Counted from the stretch's first letter, positions 16,115-25,159 are shown. The stretch is 64,000 nt of DNA from VFJZ01 sp046598415 (GCA_046598415.1 JBKJIG010000044.1:1-64000), one strand, 5' to 3'. Translations and numbers: made by a program. Notes: generated by a model from the letters alone, not told the origin.

Positions 16115-17368
16115 GTGACCCTCATCGAGCGCGACACGCGCGCTATCGGCAACATCGAGAAGCTGCGGTTCTTCGACCTCGCCGCGGTCGGCGGGCACGG
16201 CAGCCGGCTCCGTCTCGAGGACGGCCGCGAGGTGCTCGACCTGGCAGCGTCATGGGGCGCCGCGAGCCTCGGCAACGCGCATCCGGAGGTGGCGGCCGCG
16301 GCCGCACGGGCGCTGTCGGACATGCCGGGTGCGAGCATCCTCTCGCTCGTCAACGGCCCGGCTGTCGAGCTGGCCGAGCGGCTGCTGGCGACGTTTCCCG
16401 CCGGCGCCGACCGGCGGGTGTGGCTCGGGCACTCCGGCTCCGACGCCAACGACACCGCCGCACGCATCGTCACCGCCGCCACGGGCCGGCCGCGCATCAT
16501 CGCCTTCGCCGGCGCGTACCACGGCGCGCTGACCGGATCGATGGCGATCTCCGGGCACCCGGCGCTCGAGGGCGAGAAGGCCGAGGGCCTGATCCAGCTG
16601 CGGTATCCCGACCCGCGCGACGGCGCCGACGCCGGCGAGGTCGTGCTCGAGGAGCTCGACGCGCACCTTGCCCGTCACGGCCGCGAGGTGGCGGCCCTGT
16701 TCGTCGAGCCGATCCTCTCGGACGGTGGCCTGATCGTGCCGCCGGCGGGGTTCCTGCGCGGTCTCGGCGAACGCTGCCGTGCGCACGGCGTGCTGCTGGT
16801 GTGCGACGAGGTCAAGGTCGGGCTCGCCCGCACCGGCACGCTGCACGCGTTCGAGTCGGAGGGCGTGACGCCCGACGTCGTCTGCCTCGGCAAGGGCCTC
16901 GGCGGCGGCCTGCCGCTATCGGCCGTGATCGGGCCGGCGGCGGTGATGAACCACGCCATGGCGTTCGCGCTGATGACGACGGCCGGCAACCCGGTCTGCG
17001 CCAGCGCCGGCCTCGCGGTGCTCGACGTGATCGAGCGCGACGGGCTGATCGCCCGCGCCGGCGTGGCCGGCGACCGCCTGCAGGCCGGGCTCCGCGCGCT
17101 CGGCTCGCCGCTGGTCTCCGACGTGCGCGGCCGCGGGCTCGCCGTCGGCGTCGAGTTGGCCTCGGCCGACGCGGCCGCGAAGGTCTGCTCCCGCGCCGCC
17201 GAGCTGGGCGCGGTCTTCTACTACGTCGGCGCCGGCGTGCTGGAGCTGACACCGGCGCTGACCATCTCCGACGCCGAGCTGGATGAGGGCGTCGAGGTGA
17301 TCGGCCGGGCGCTCGACGACGTGACCGCCGGCCGTGTCTCGGACGCTGCCGCCTACACGCCCTGGTAG
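16115..17368 (+). CDS. Class III aminotransferase (GABA/acetylornithine aminotransferase-like)
   Basis: 417 residues. Fold type I, class III features: LDLAASWGAASLGNAHPEV, the cofactor-contact GHSGSDANDTAARI and FAGAYHGALTGS, LLVCDEVKVGLARTG, and the PLP-lysine in VVCLGKGLGGGLPLSAVIG. It should transfer an amino group from an omega-amino acid or similar donor to 2-oxoglutarate or pyruvate. GTG at 16115 is the start. Its last 16 bases overlap the end of the convergent metalloprotease gene. It is divergent from the EamA transporter, with a short 51-base shared promoter gap. Confidence 0.86.
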   Translation: MTLIERDTRAIGNIEKLRFFDLAAVGGHGSRLRLEDGREVLDLAASWGAASLGNAHPEVAAAAARALSDMPGASILSLVNGPAVELAERLLATFPAGADRRVWLGHSGSDANDTAARIVTAATGRPRIIAFAGAYHGALTGSMAISGHPALEGEKAEGLIQLRYPDPRDGADAGEVVLEELDAHLARHGREVAALFVEPILSDGGLIVPPAGFLRGLGERCRAHGVLLVCDEVKVGLARTGTLHAFESEGVTPDVVCLGKGLGGGLPLSAVIGPAAVMNHAMAFALMTTAGNPVCASAGLAVLDVIERDGLIARAGVAGDRLQAGLRALGSPLVSDVRGRGLAVGVELASADAAAKVCSRAAELGAVFYYVGAGVLELTPALTISDAELDEGVEVIGRALDDVTAGRVSDAAAYTPW

Positions 17369-18558
17369 GTCGCGCTCGCGACGAACGCGGGCGTCAGCGC
17401 CGGGTAGTCGCCGTCGTGCACGACCACGCGGTAGCAGCGTGAGGCGCCGGCCGCGAGCGGGGACGTGTCGGTGGCCGAGTCGGCCCGGCCCGGTGCCAGA
17501 GCGCCGAACCTGATCGTGCGACGGAAGCCGGTCGGGGCGGCGCAGGTGCCGTTCATCGCCTCGACGTTGACGCGCCATCCGGCCGGTGCCTTCGGGTGGC
17601 GGAAGCGCACGACGCCGTCCAGCACGCTGAGGCCGATGCGGGCCGCGCCGGTGCGGGCGCCGTGGTTGACGACGACGGTGCGCGGGCTCGACCAGCGACC
17701 GCCGGCCGAGACGCGCCAGAGCCGGTAGCACCAGCGACCGGGCGTGGCCTGCTCCGCGAAGGCCGGAACGAGAGGGGCGCCGGCGGCGGCGTAGAAGTAG
17801 TCGCCGCGCCGGTCGATGGGCGACGCCGGGCAGGCGCCCTTGCGACGGCCGACGACGAGCGCCCGTCCGCCGGAGCCGCGCGCCCACAGGTTCGCGGTGG
17901 CGACGGTGCCGGCCGGGTCGGCGACCACCGTCAGCGCGCCGGGCCGGACCGGGCGGCGATCGGTGCAGGCGGCGCGGGTGGTGCGGGCGACGGAGGTCGC
18001 CTTGCCGCCGTAGTACCGCACGAGGCCGCGGATGTCGTCCGGCTGCACGACCCGGCAACGGCGCAACCAGTCGCCGCGGCAGCGTCGCGCGCCGGTGGCG
18101 TTGTTCGAGACCATCGTCGAGCAGCGCCGGTCCTCGTGGCCGAGTCCGAGGGCGTGGCCGATCTCGTGCGCGGTGATCTGCTGGAAGAGGCGCTGCGGCC
18201 GGCATCCGGTGGCGACGCGGACCTCGGCCGACAGGAGCCCGCCGCGTCCGTCTCCGGGCGCGCCGGTGGCGCCGGCGACGCCGATGCAGGCCAGGCCCTG
18301 CGTGCTGTGCCGCACCGCGCGGATCTGGATGTTGGCCCGGTCGGACGGCGCCGGAACCAGGATCACGCGCGCGCCCGTGGTGTTCCACGCGGCCACCGCC
18401 ATCGCTGCGGCGTTGCCGTACGCGCCGGCGGTGTGGTCGCTGTAGGTGACGAGCGGCTCGCGCCAGACCCCGTCTCCGCTCGTCCGGTAGGCGTGCGCCG
18501 GCACTGGCACGAGCAGGCTCACGCACAGCAGCGCGAGGAGCGAGCGTCGCATCTCCAC
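17353..18558 (-). CDS. Secreted matrixin-like zinc metalloprotease
   Basis: 401 residues. A signal peptide (residues 1 to about 23, ending PAHA) precedes a catalytic domain with ITAHEIGHALGLGHED, the HExxHxxGxxH zinc motif of metzincins, at about residues 130-140. A downstream CSTMVSN may supply the methionine turn. The C-terminal half of about 200 residues carries several cysteines and aromatic residues and looks like a repeated beta-rich binding region. The protein is probably exported and degrades extracellular protein. There is no obvious propeptide with a cysteine switch. ATG at 18558 or 18552. Confidence 0.82.
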   Translation of the reverse strand: MEMRRSLLALLCVSLLVPVPAHAYRTSGDGVWREPLVTYSDHTAGAYGNAAAMAVAAWNTTGARVILVPAPSDRANIQIRAVRHSTQGLACIGVAGATGAPGDGRGGLLSAEVRVATGCRPQRLFQQITAHEIGHALGLGHEDRRCSTMVSNNATGARRCRGDWLRRCRVVQPDDIRGLVRYYGGKATSVARTTRAACTDRRPVRPGALTVVADPAGTVATANLWARGSGGRALVVGRRKGACPASPIDRRGDYFYAAAGAPLVPAFAEQATPGRWCYRLWRVSAGGRWSSPRTVVVNHGARTGAARIGLSVLDGVVRFRHPKAPAGWRVNVEAMNGTCAAPTGFRRTIRFGALAPGRADSATDTSPLAAGASRCYRVVVHDGDYPALTPAFVASATYQGV

Positions 18559-18607
18559 GAGAGTACCGGACGCGTGGTTGGAGCAGGGAGGCGCCTACGA
18601 TGTGCGC

Positions 18608-19150
18608 GTGATCTCGCCGCCCCACCCGCCGCTCGCGGACGACGTCGTCGTGCTCCGCCCGTTCTCGCTCGCCGATGTCGACCCGGTGACGGAGGCCTGC
18701 CAGGATCCGGACATCCAGCGATTTACGACGGTGCCGGCCGCGTACCGCCGGGACGACGCGCTGGAGTGGATCTCGGGTCACGAGGCAGAGCGCGCGGCCC
18801 GCACCAGCCTGTCGCTCGCGATCACGGACCTGTCGAATCAGGTGATCGGCTCGATCGGGCTCGTGTCGATCGACTGGGACAACGACGCGGGCGAGATCGG
18901 CTACTGGGTGGCGCCCTGGGGACGCGGCCGCAACGCGGCCAGCCGGGCGACGCGGTTGCTGGCCGTCTGGGGCGTGCGCGAGCTGGGGTTGATCCGCGTC
19001 GAGCTGCGCATCTCGACGCACAACCAGACGTCGCAGCGCACTGCCGAGCAGGCCGGGTTCACGTGGGAGGGCGTGCTGCGGTCGGCGCTCGCGCATCGCG
19101 ACGAGCGGCACGACCTCGCGGTGTTCTCGCTGCTCGCCGGCGAGATCTGA
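18608..19150 (+). CDS. GNAT-family N-acetyltransferase (RimJ/RimL type)
   Basis: About 181 residues. RimJ-like features: DDVVVLRPFSLADVDPV at the start, then GEIGYWVAPWGRGRNAA, the acetyl-CoA pyrophosphate loop, and RISTHNQTSQRTAEQAGF followed by EGVLR near the end. It transfers acetyl from acetyl-CoA to an amine, often a protein N-terminus. Start choice is uncertain: GTG at 18608 gives VISPPHPP, while GTG at 18602 sits 10 bases after a GGGAGG ribosome binding site. Divergent from the metalloprotease and convergent with the SEC-C protein. Confidence 0.83.
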   Translation: MISPPHPPLADDVVVLRPFSLADVDPVTEACQDPDIQRFTTVPAAYRRDDALEWISGHEAERAARTSLSLAITDLSNQVIGSIGLVSIDWDNDAGEIGYWVAPWGRGRNAASRATRLLAVWGVRELGLIRVELRISTHNQTSQRTAEQAGFTWEGVLRSALAHRDERHDLAVFSLLAGEI

Positions 19151-19153
19151 CCG

Positions 19154-19642
19154 TCAGGCGCCGTGGCACTTCTTGAACTTGCGGCCCGACCCGCACGGGC
19201 ACGGGTCGTTGCGCCCGACGTTCTTGCCGAACACGTCGCCCAGCGACGGTAGCCCGGCGAGGTCGGCCCCGACGCCTTCCGTGGTGCGGGCGGCGCGGAG
19301 CTGCTCGAGCTCCAGCAGGTCGTGGTGGTCGAGCGTCAGCACGAGCTCGACCGCCTCGGGCGTGATGGGCCGTGGCGGCGATCCGGCGACGAGGCCGACG
19401 CCGTCCAGCAGCGCGTAGCACGCCTCCTCGGTCAGCCCGTCGGCCGTCTGCGGCACGTCGACCCGCGAGGGAGCGACGAGCCGGAACCGCTCCCAGCGCT
19501 CGGCCGATGCGTCGTCGGGTCCGGCCGCGAGCAGGTCGCGGAACGCCCGCCGTCGCGGAGCACCGCCGGCGAGCGCCTCGAGTGCGGCGGAAAGCTCAAC
19601 CGGCAGCCAGGCAGCCCACCCGGAGTCAACAAGTCCCTGCAT
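19154..19642 (-). CDS. SEC-C motif protein
   Basis: 162 residues. The last 20 residues contain NDPCPCGSGRKFKKCHG, the zinc-binding SEC-C motif found at the end of SecA and in many unrelated proteins. The upstream 140 residues are acidic, leucine- and alanine-rich, and probably helical, with no other recognised domain. In other proteins the motif binds zinc and can contact SecB or ribosomes. ATG at 19642. Downstream of it, convergent, is the GNAT gene; upstream is an intergenic gap holding the palindromic repeat element. Confidence 0.78.
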   Translation of the reverse strand: MQGLVDSGWAAWLPVELSAALEALAGGAPRRRAFRDLLAAGPDDASAERWERFRLVAPSRVDVPQTADGLTEEACYALLDGVGLVAGSPPRPITPEAVELVLTLDHHDLLELEQLRAARTTEGVGADLAGLPSLGDVFGKNVGRNDPCPCGSGRKFKKCHGA

Positions 19643-19680
19643 GCGGTGCAGTGTGCCGCACGTGCCTGCGCGAAAAGCCC

Positions 19681-19721
19681 GGGGTCAGACCCCGAAAAGG
19701 CCGTTTCTGGGGTCTGACCCC
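19681..19721. repeat. Palindromic intergenic repeat, copy A (paired)
   Basis: Two 13-base words, GGGGTCAGACCCC (19681-19693) and its exact reverse complement GGGGTCTGACCCC (19709-19721), flank a 15-base spacer. Each word is itself a palindrome around one central base. A GC-rich tail containing GGAAGGCGCGCGGAT follows. Related copies lie at 34412-34452, 38914-38954 and 50237-50249. Confidence 0.9.
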
Positions 19722-19826
19722 AACATGGAAGGCGCGCGGAAGGCGCGCGGATCGCGCGACTGGCGGGAAGCGTGACTGTTTCGTAGGAGTTCGTTCGTAC
19801 GGCGGCACGCGCGAACCTGATTGGAT

Positions 19827-20996
19827 CTAGGGGAGGAGGTGGCGGAGGTAGTCGTTCACCAGGCGGCCGTTCGGGTCGAGCTCCGCGCGGCGCGCTTGAA
19901 ACTCCGCCAGCCTCGGATACAGCCCCCCGAACTCCTCGCTTCCCAGCTGGTGCAGCTTGCCCCAGTGGGGACGCCCGCCGGCTTCCAGCAGCAGCCGCTC
20001 CGCCGCGGCGAAGCCGGGCTGCCACGGATCGTCCGGCTGCGCGTGCAGGCTGATCGTGACGACAGCGCGGCCCTGCGTCGGGCTCAGCGGCAGCGGGTCG
20101 CCGGCCTGGCCGCGGAACTCGACCGCCCACGTCAGCTCCGGATGCCGGTCGCGCATCAGCGTCCGGACGGCGGCGAGCGTCTCGAACGCCGCCGCGGCCG
20201 GCACCGCGTACTCCATCTCGACGAACCGCGTGACGCGCTCGGACGGGTAGATGCGGTGGCTCCAATCGACCCGCTCCGGCTTCAGGTAGCGCTCGACCGT
20301 GCCCGGCGGCTGCGGCGGTGGCGGCGGGTCGCCCCACGGCTCGTCGGTGCTCTGCGCGAACCGCTTGAAGACGCACCTGTCGAGCGTCGGCAGCCAGAAG
20401 AACTCGAGGTTGCGGGCGCCGTCAGCAGCAGCCGCCCACTCGGCCTCGACGTCCTCGTAGGCGCAGTGCCACGTGCGCTCGTGCAGCCGGTAGGCGGGCA
20501 CGACCGCGAGCTCCAGGGAGACGATCACGCCGAGCAACCCCAGCGCCAGCCCCGCATCGGTCTGCCGAACGAGATCGCCGGTCGGCAGCACCACCTCGGC
20601 CGAGCGCACCAGCGTCGCGAGGCTGCCGAACGCCCCGGAGCCGTGCGTGCCGGTGGCGATCGCGCCGGCGATGGCCTGGGTGTCGACGTCGCCCTGGTTC
20701 GGGAGACCGACGCCGGCGGCCCGGAGCGGCTCGCCGAGGTCGGCGATGTGCGTGCCGGCGGCCACGGTCGCGATGCCGCGCTCGGCATCGACCGACGACA
20801 CACCGCGCACCGCGGAGAGGTCGAGCAGCAGCCCGTCGGTCGCGCAGAGTGGCGAGAACGAGTGACCCGCGCCGGCGACGCGCACCGCGAGATCGCTGCT
20901 CGCGACCAGGCCCTGCAGCTCGGCCACCGTCGCCGGCCGCGCGATCTGCCGAGGGTGGCACGTGACGTTGCCGGCCCAGTTGCTCCACGGAGGCAC
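19827..20996 (-). CDS. D-arabinono-1,4-lactone oxidase-type FAD-linked oxidoreductase
   Basis: 389 residues. The N-terminal FAD-binding (PCMH/VAO) domain shows NWAGNVTCHP, VRVAGAGHSFSPLC, ATVAAGTHIADLGEPL and GAIATGTHGSG. The C-terminal ALO domain ends with GRPHWGKLHQL and DPNGRLVNDYLRHLL, typical of sugar-1,4-lactone oxidases such as L-gulonolactone oxidase. It oxidises an aldonolactone using oxygen or another acceptor. The GTG at 20996 is chosen because WSNWAGN is the normal N-terminus. It is divergent from the pxpA remnant and 5-oxoprolinase gene. Confidence 0.86.
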   Translation of the reverse strand: MPPWSNWAGNVTCHPRQIARPATVAELQGLVASSDLAVRVAGAGHSFSPLCATDGLLLDLSAVRGVSSVDAERGIATVAAGTHIADLGEPLRAAGVGLPNQGDVDTQAIAGAIATGTHGSGAFGSLATLVRSAEVVLPTGDLVRQTDAGLALGLLGVIVSLELAVVPAYRLHERTWHCAYEDVEAEWAAAADGARNLEFFWLPTLDRCVFKRFAQSTDEPWGDPPPPPQPPGTVERYLKPERVDWSHRIYPSERVTRFVEMEYAVPAAAAFETLAAVRTLMRDRHPELTWAVEFRGQAGDPLPLSPTQGRAVVTISLHAQPDDPWQPGFAAAERLLLEAGGRPHWGKLHQLGSEEFGGLYPRLAEFQARRAELDPNGRLVNDYLRHLLP

Positions 20997-21031
20997 GGGC
21001 GCATGGTGGCAGGCCACGGCATCATGCGCCC

Positions 21032-21097
21032 ATGCTCCGCACCATCGACCTGAACATCGCCGCCGGGGAGTCGTTCGGCGCCTGGCCGGCGTTCTGA
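21032..21097 (+). pseudogene. pxpA: Truncated 5-oxoprolinase subunit A (LamB/YcsF) N-terminal stub
   Basis: A 21-residue reading frame, MLRTIDLNIAAGESFGAW followed by PAF and a stop. The TIDLNxxxGESFGxW pattern is the diagnostic N-terminus of LamB/YcsF (PxpA) proteins, which are about 250 residues long. Everything after residue 18 or so is missing and the frame runs directly into the start of the PxpB-PxpC fusion gene 2 bases later. It looks like an internal deletion that removed more than 90% of pxpA while keeping the operon order. Confidence 0.75.
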
Positions 21098-21099
21098 CG

Positions 21100-22587
21100 A
21101 TGGACACGCTCTACGTCCGCTGCGACGACGTGCAGGGCCTCGGCCGCGCGTTGCGGCAGAGCCGGCCGGTCGGCGTCCGCGACGTGCACCCCGTGTTCGC
21201 GACCATCGCCGTGACGTGGGATCCGGCGCGCATCGGCCGCGAGGAGGTGGTCGACTGGATTCGCGCCGCCCGCCCGACGGCGGCCGAGAACCCGCGCGAC
21301 GTGCGGCTGCCGGTGCGCTACGACGGCGCCGACCTGGCCGACGCGGCGGCCGCCACCGGTCTGACCATCGATGACGTCACGCGCCTGCACACGGCGCCGC
21401 ACTACGACGTCGTCTCGGTCGGCGCCCTGCCGGGCCAGCCCTTTCTCAGCCCCAACGACGACGCCCTGCAGCTGCCGCGCCGCCCGAACCCGCGCGTGGC
21501 CCTGCCGGCCCACACCGTCGCGATCGCGATGCACCTGACTACCGTCTACCCGACCTCGTCGCCGGGCGGCTGGAACATCCTCGGCACGGCGCTGCAGGCG
21601 CTCTACGATCCCCACCGCCCCGAACCGTTCCTGCTCGCGGCCGGCGACCGCGTGCGGCTCGTGCCGAGCGACGGGGTGACGCCGTCGCCGATCTCGCCGG
21701 TCGAGCTGCTGCCGCCGGCGCCGCACTTGCCGGCGCTGCGCGTGGACGAGCCCGGGCTGCTCGACATCGTCGTCGACGCCGGGCGCTTCGGCGAGGCGCA
21801 CGACGGCATGGCCGAGTCGGGCCCGGCTGATCGCGGCGCGGCGCTGCTCGCCAACGCGCTCGTCGGCAACCCCGCCGGCACGCCCGTCGTGGAGATGACG
21901 CTGAACGGCCCGCAGCTGACCGTGCTGCGGCCCGTCGTCGTCGCCTGCGCCGGGGTCGGCGGCGCGCTCGAGATCGACGGCGAGATCACCGGCTGGCGGA
22001 CCGCCCGGGTCGCGACCGGGGCGCGTCTGCGCGTCCGCGGCACGGCGCGCGGCGCGCGCTCCTACCTGGCGCTCGCCGGCGGGATCGAGGTGCGCCGCGT
22101 GCTGGGCAGCGCCAGCACCGACATTCGTGGCCTGCTCGGCCGGGCGCTGGTCGCCGGCGACGTGCTGGGCGTCGTCGCCGCCGCGATGCCGGCTGCCCGG
22201 CTGACCGCGCGGCCGCCCGATTCCGATCCCGACCGGCCGATCCGGCTGCTGCCAGGCCCGCAGTTCGACGCCGCCACGCTCGCCGCCCTCTGTGCCGGGT
22301 CGTTCACCGTCGGCGTGGGCGATCGCATCGGCGTCCGCCTCGACGGCCCGCCGGTGCCGGGTGGCGAGATCCTGTCCGAGTCACCGCCGCTCGGCGCGCT
22401 CCAGGTCACCCCCGCGGGTGTGCCGATCATCCTGCTCGCCGACCGCCTGCGAACGGCCGGCTACACCAAGCCGGCCGTCGTGCACCCGGCCGACATCGGT
22501 CGAGTGGCGCAGCTGCGTGCCGGCGATCGGGTCTCGTTCGTCGCCCTGCCCGCGCCGCCGCACGGCTGGTACCTCGACCTCACGTAG
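21100..22587 (+). CDS. pxpBC: 5-oxoprolinase subunits B and C fused (KipI-KipA/allophanate hydrolase-like)
   Basis: 495 residues in two parts. Residues 1 to about 205 match PxpB/KipI: LHTAPHYDVVSVGALPGQPF, RVALPAHTVAIA and TSSPGGWNILG. Residues from about 225 match PxpC/KipA: LLDIVVDAGRFG, ALLANALVGNPAGTPVVEMT, ARSYLALAGGIEV and IRLLPGPQFD. With PxpA they cleave 5-oxoproline to glutamate using ATP. Here PxpA is reduced to a stub immediately upstream, so the enzyme may be inactive unless an intact PxpA lies elsewhere. ATG at 21100. The end overlaps the convergent VKOR gene by 8 bases. Confidence 0.87.
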   Translation: MDTLYVRCDDVQGLGRALRQSRPVGVRDVHPVFATIAVTWDPARIGREEVVDWIRAARPTAAENPRDVRLPVRYDGADLADAAAATGLTIDDVTRLHTAPHYDVVSVGALPGQPFLSPNDDALQLPRRPNPRVALPAHTVAIAMHLTTVYPTSSPGGWNILGTALQALYDPHRPEPFLLAAGDRVRLVPSDGVTPSPISPVELLPPAPHLPALRVDEPGLLDIVVDAGRFGEAHDGMAESGPADRGAALLANALVGNPAGTPVVEMTLNGPQLTVLRPVVVACAGVGGALEIDGEITGWRTARVATGARLRVRGTARGARSYLALAGGIEVRRVLGSASTDIRGLLGRALVAGDVLGVVAAAMPAARLTARPPDSDPDRPIRLLPGPQFDAATLAALCAGSFTVGVGDRIGVRLDGPPVPGGEILSESPPLGALQVTPAGVPIILLADRLRTAGYTKPAVVHPADIGRVAQLRAGDRVSFVALPAPPHGWYLDLT

Positions 22588-22984
22588 CGGCGGGCACGCC
22601 GGCCGTTCGCACGCCGGCGACGACGGCCGAGCACGCCCACAGCGCAGCGCTCGCGAGGCACCACGCGCACCACGCGTTGATGACGAATCCTTCGAGCACC
22701 GTCAGGTAGCCGGAGAACAGCGCGCCCGCGACCGCGATGCCGAGCGTCACGACCGGCCCGTTCGGCGGCCGCAGGAACGTCGCGGCGAACAGCGCGATGC
22801 CGCCGAGCGTCGAGACGGGGATGCCGGCCAGGTCGGCGTAGCGGCTGTGCTGCACCGTCGCGCAGCCGCCGCCGCCGACGGGACATGGCGGCAGCCGGCC
22901 GCGTGAACGCTCGAACGAGAGGTACGCGCCGATCGCCGTCGCGAGGGCGGCGAGCGCCATCAGCGCGACGCGCTCGGCGCTCAC
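22580..22984 (-). CDS. Vitamin K epoxide reductase (VKOR) family membrane protein
   Basis: 134 residues with four hydrophobic helices. Cysteines in the periplasmic loop (PPCPVGGGGCATVQ) and the CAWC redox pair in NAWCAWCLASA match the VKOR active site. Bacterial VKOR re-oxidises DsbA-like proteins using quinone, the actinobacterial equivalent of DsbB. The GTG at 22984 overlaps the DsbA-like stop by 4 bases, so the oxidant and its thioredoxin-like partner are coupled. The partner appears frameshifted in this sequence. Confidence 0.85.
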   Translation of the reverse strand: MSAERVALMALAALATAIGAYLSFERSRGRLPPCPVGGGGCATVQHSRYADLAGIPVSTLGGIALFAATFLRPPNGPVVTLGIAVAGALFSGYLTVLEGFVINAWCAWCLASAALWACSAVVAGVRTAGVPAAT

Positions 22985-23699
22985 GCCGCGGCGGTCTTCA
23001 CGGCGTTCACGATGCCCTCGGTTGTCGGCACGCCGGAGAAGAACGCGGGTTCGGCGCCGCCCTTGGCGACGCCGATCGTCGGTGTCCCCGTCAGGCCGAG
23101 CGCCTGCGCGTTGGCGTCCACCTCGTCGATCATCTGACCGGCCGCGTCGCTTTTGCGGTCGGCGTCGAACTGCTTCAGATCGAGGCCGGCGGCAGCGGCG
23201 ACGGAGGGGGCGCGAAGCCGTCGTCGAACCAGTCCCGTTGCTCGTTGCCCTGGTTGTAGTAGACGATCGTCGCGTAGAGCCACAGCTTGTTCTGCTGCAT
23301 CGCCGCGTACCCGGCGCGATGCGCGGTCTCGCTGTTCGACCCGAGGATCGCCCACAGGCGCAGATGGAGCTTCGCCTGGCCGGGCCTGACGACGTCGGCG
23401 ATCACGTCGGGCGCCTCGGCGGCATCCCACTCCTTGCACACGGGGCACCGCAGGTCGCCGTAGACCGTGATGCTCGTCGGCGCGGTGGGAGATCCGAGCA
23501 CGCCCTTCGTCTCGGGGATGCCGGCGAGAGTGGCCTTCGCGACGTCGACGTTGACGAGCGCCGCCGGGTCGGCCGCGACCACTCTGTCACCGCCGGAGAA
23601 CTGCTGGATGCCGATCAGCGCGCCGACCGCGACGACGGCGACGACGCACGCGCCGACGATGGTGTGACGACGGCGGTTCTTGACCATGACCGTGACCAT
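22981..23699 (-). pseudogene. DsbA-like membrane-anchored thiol-disulfide protein, frameshifted
   Basis: The N-terminal frame starts at 23699 with a basic region and one membrane anchor (HTIVGACVVAVVAVGALIG), then the thioredoxin-fold motif VYGDLRCPVCKEWDAA with a CPVC active site. It ends soon after YYNQGNEQRDWFDDG. The C-terminal half (SVAAAAGLDLKQFDADRK, then LTGTPTIGVAKGG with the cis-proline) continues in the next frame to 22981. The join needs one extra base in the five-base homopolymer at 23206-23210. Restored, it would be about 239 residues. It is partner to the VKOR protein in disulfide formation outside the membrane. Real decay or a sequencing indel are both possible. Confidence 0.8.
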
Positions 23700-23836
23700 A
23701 ACGCGCCGGTGCGGTACTGCACGAGACGATTCTGTTGCGGCCGCGAGTAGCGTCTCGCCGTGGCAGATCGGCGGCATCGTCGACGACCCGTCGCCGCGCT
23801 ACGGCGTCGTGCTTTCCAAGCGGTGCCGGCGGTAGC

Positions 23837-25120
23837 TCACCGTTCCAGCTTCGGGAGCACCCGGTCGGCAGCCTCCAGCGCATCGTCGACGTCGGCGTCG
23901 TCGTGGGCCGCAGACAGGTACCAGCGGCCGGCCGGGATCACGCGAACGCCCTCGGCCACCATCAGCGCGGCGAACCGTCCGTAACGCGCGTGGTCGGCCG
24001 CGAGATGGTCGCGGAACGTGGCGACGCCGCCCTCGTCGATGAACCAGGCGAAGAACACCGGGCCCGGCCCCTGCGTCACGATCCGGTGGCCGTGGCGCGC
24101 GCCGGCGGCCTCCAGGCCCTCGCGCAGCCGCGTGCCGAGCGACGTCAGCCGCCGGTAGATCTCCGGCTCGGCCTGCAGCTCGGTCGTGGTCGCGAGCGCG
24201 GCGGCGATCGAGATGCCGCCGCCGTTATAGGTGCCGGCGTGCAGGGCGCGGTTCGTCGCCACCTCGTCCATCACGTCGGCCCGGCCGCCGAACGCGCTGA
24301 TCGGGAAGCCGTTGCCCATCGCCTTCGCCATCACGGTCAGGTCGGGCCGCACGCCGAGCATGCCCTGCGCTCCGTCGAGCCCGACGCGGAAGCCGGTGAT
24401 CACCTCGTCGAACACGAGCAGGCTGCCGTGGCGGTCGCAGAGCTCGCGGCACCGCTCGACGAACCCGGGTGCTCCGGGGATGACGCCGCCGTTGCAGGGG
24501 TAGGCCTCCATGATCAGCGCCGCAACCTCGCCGCCGCGTTCGGCGAACAGCTGCTCGAGGCCGGCCGCGTCGTTCCACTCGATCGCAACCAGGTCCTGGA
24601 GCGCCGACGGCAGCTGCCCGGCCGTCTCGGGTCGCGCCGGCGGCAGGTGCGACGTCGCGGTGAAGATGGGGTCGAGCCAGCCGTGGTAGTGGCCGGCGAA
24701 CTTCACGACCAGGGAGCGACCGGTGGCCGCGCGGCTGGCCCGCAGCGCGGCGTGCACGGCCTCGGACCCGGACAGTCCGAACCGCAGGCGTTCGCAGCTC
24801 GGCAGGATCGAGCGGATCTGCTCGGCCAGCTCGATCTCGGCCTCGTGCTGGGCGCTCGGCTGCTGCAGCTGCGACGCGGCCCGCGTGACGGCGGCGACGA
24901 CCCCCTCGTGTCCATGGCCGAGGATGATCGGGCCCATGCCGCAGACGAAGTCGACGATCTCGTTGCCGTCGACGTCGACCAGGCGCGCACCGGCCGCCGT
25001 CGCCACCGACAGCGGCACCGGCCGCTCGAAGGAGCGAAACGCGGTCGACACGCCGCCCGCGATCACCGCGGACGCGCGTTCGTGCAGCTGGTACGAACGA
25101 TCGAAGGAGTGCTCGGACAT
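23837..25120 (-). CDS. Glutamate-1-semialdehyde aminotransferase-like class III aminotransferase
   Basis: 427 residues. Class III aminotransferase with the GSA aminomutase pattern: VIAGGVSTAFRSF at the N-terminus, VDVDGNEIVDFVCGMGP, FGLSGSEAVHAALR, FAGHYHGWLDP, LLVFDEVITGFRVG and the PLP-lysine in LTVMAKAMGNGFPISAFGG. It could be a true HemL or one of the catabolic GSA-like transaminases; no haem genes are nearby, so I favour the latter. It stands alone, with the DsbA-like gene downstream on the same strand. Confidence 0.85.
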   Translation of the reverse strand: MSEHSFDRSYQLHERASAVIAGGVSTAFRSFERPVPLSVATAAGARLVDVDGNEIVDFVCGMGPIILGHGHEGVVAAVTRAASQLQQPSAQHEAEIELAEQIRSILPSCERLRFGLSGSEAVHAALRASRAATGRSLVVKFAGHYHGWLDPIFTATSHLPPARPETAGQLPSALQDLVAIEWNDAAGLEQLFAERGGEVAALIMEAYPCNGGVIPGAPGFVERCRELCDRHGSLLVFDEVITGFRVGLDGAQGMLGVRPDLTVMAKAMGNGFPISAFGGRADVMDEVATNRALHAGTYNGGGISIAAALATTTELQAEPEIYRRLTSLGTRLREGLEAAGARHGHRIVTQGPGPVFFAWFIDEGGVATFRDHLAADHARYGRFAALMVAEGVRVIPAGRWYLSAAHDDADVDDALEAADRVLPKLER

Positions 25121-25159
25121 CGCTGGATGATGCCGGTCCAGGGCACGCGCGCGACGGCG

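Noticed and set aside
23683..23835. Small plus-strand frame ending GGIVDDPSPRYGVVLSKRC
   Set aside because: The tail looks protein-like, but there is no good start and it overlaps the DsbA-like gene antisense; insufficient support.
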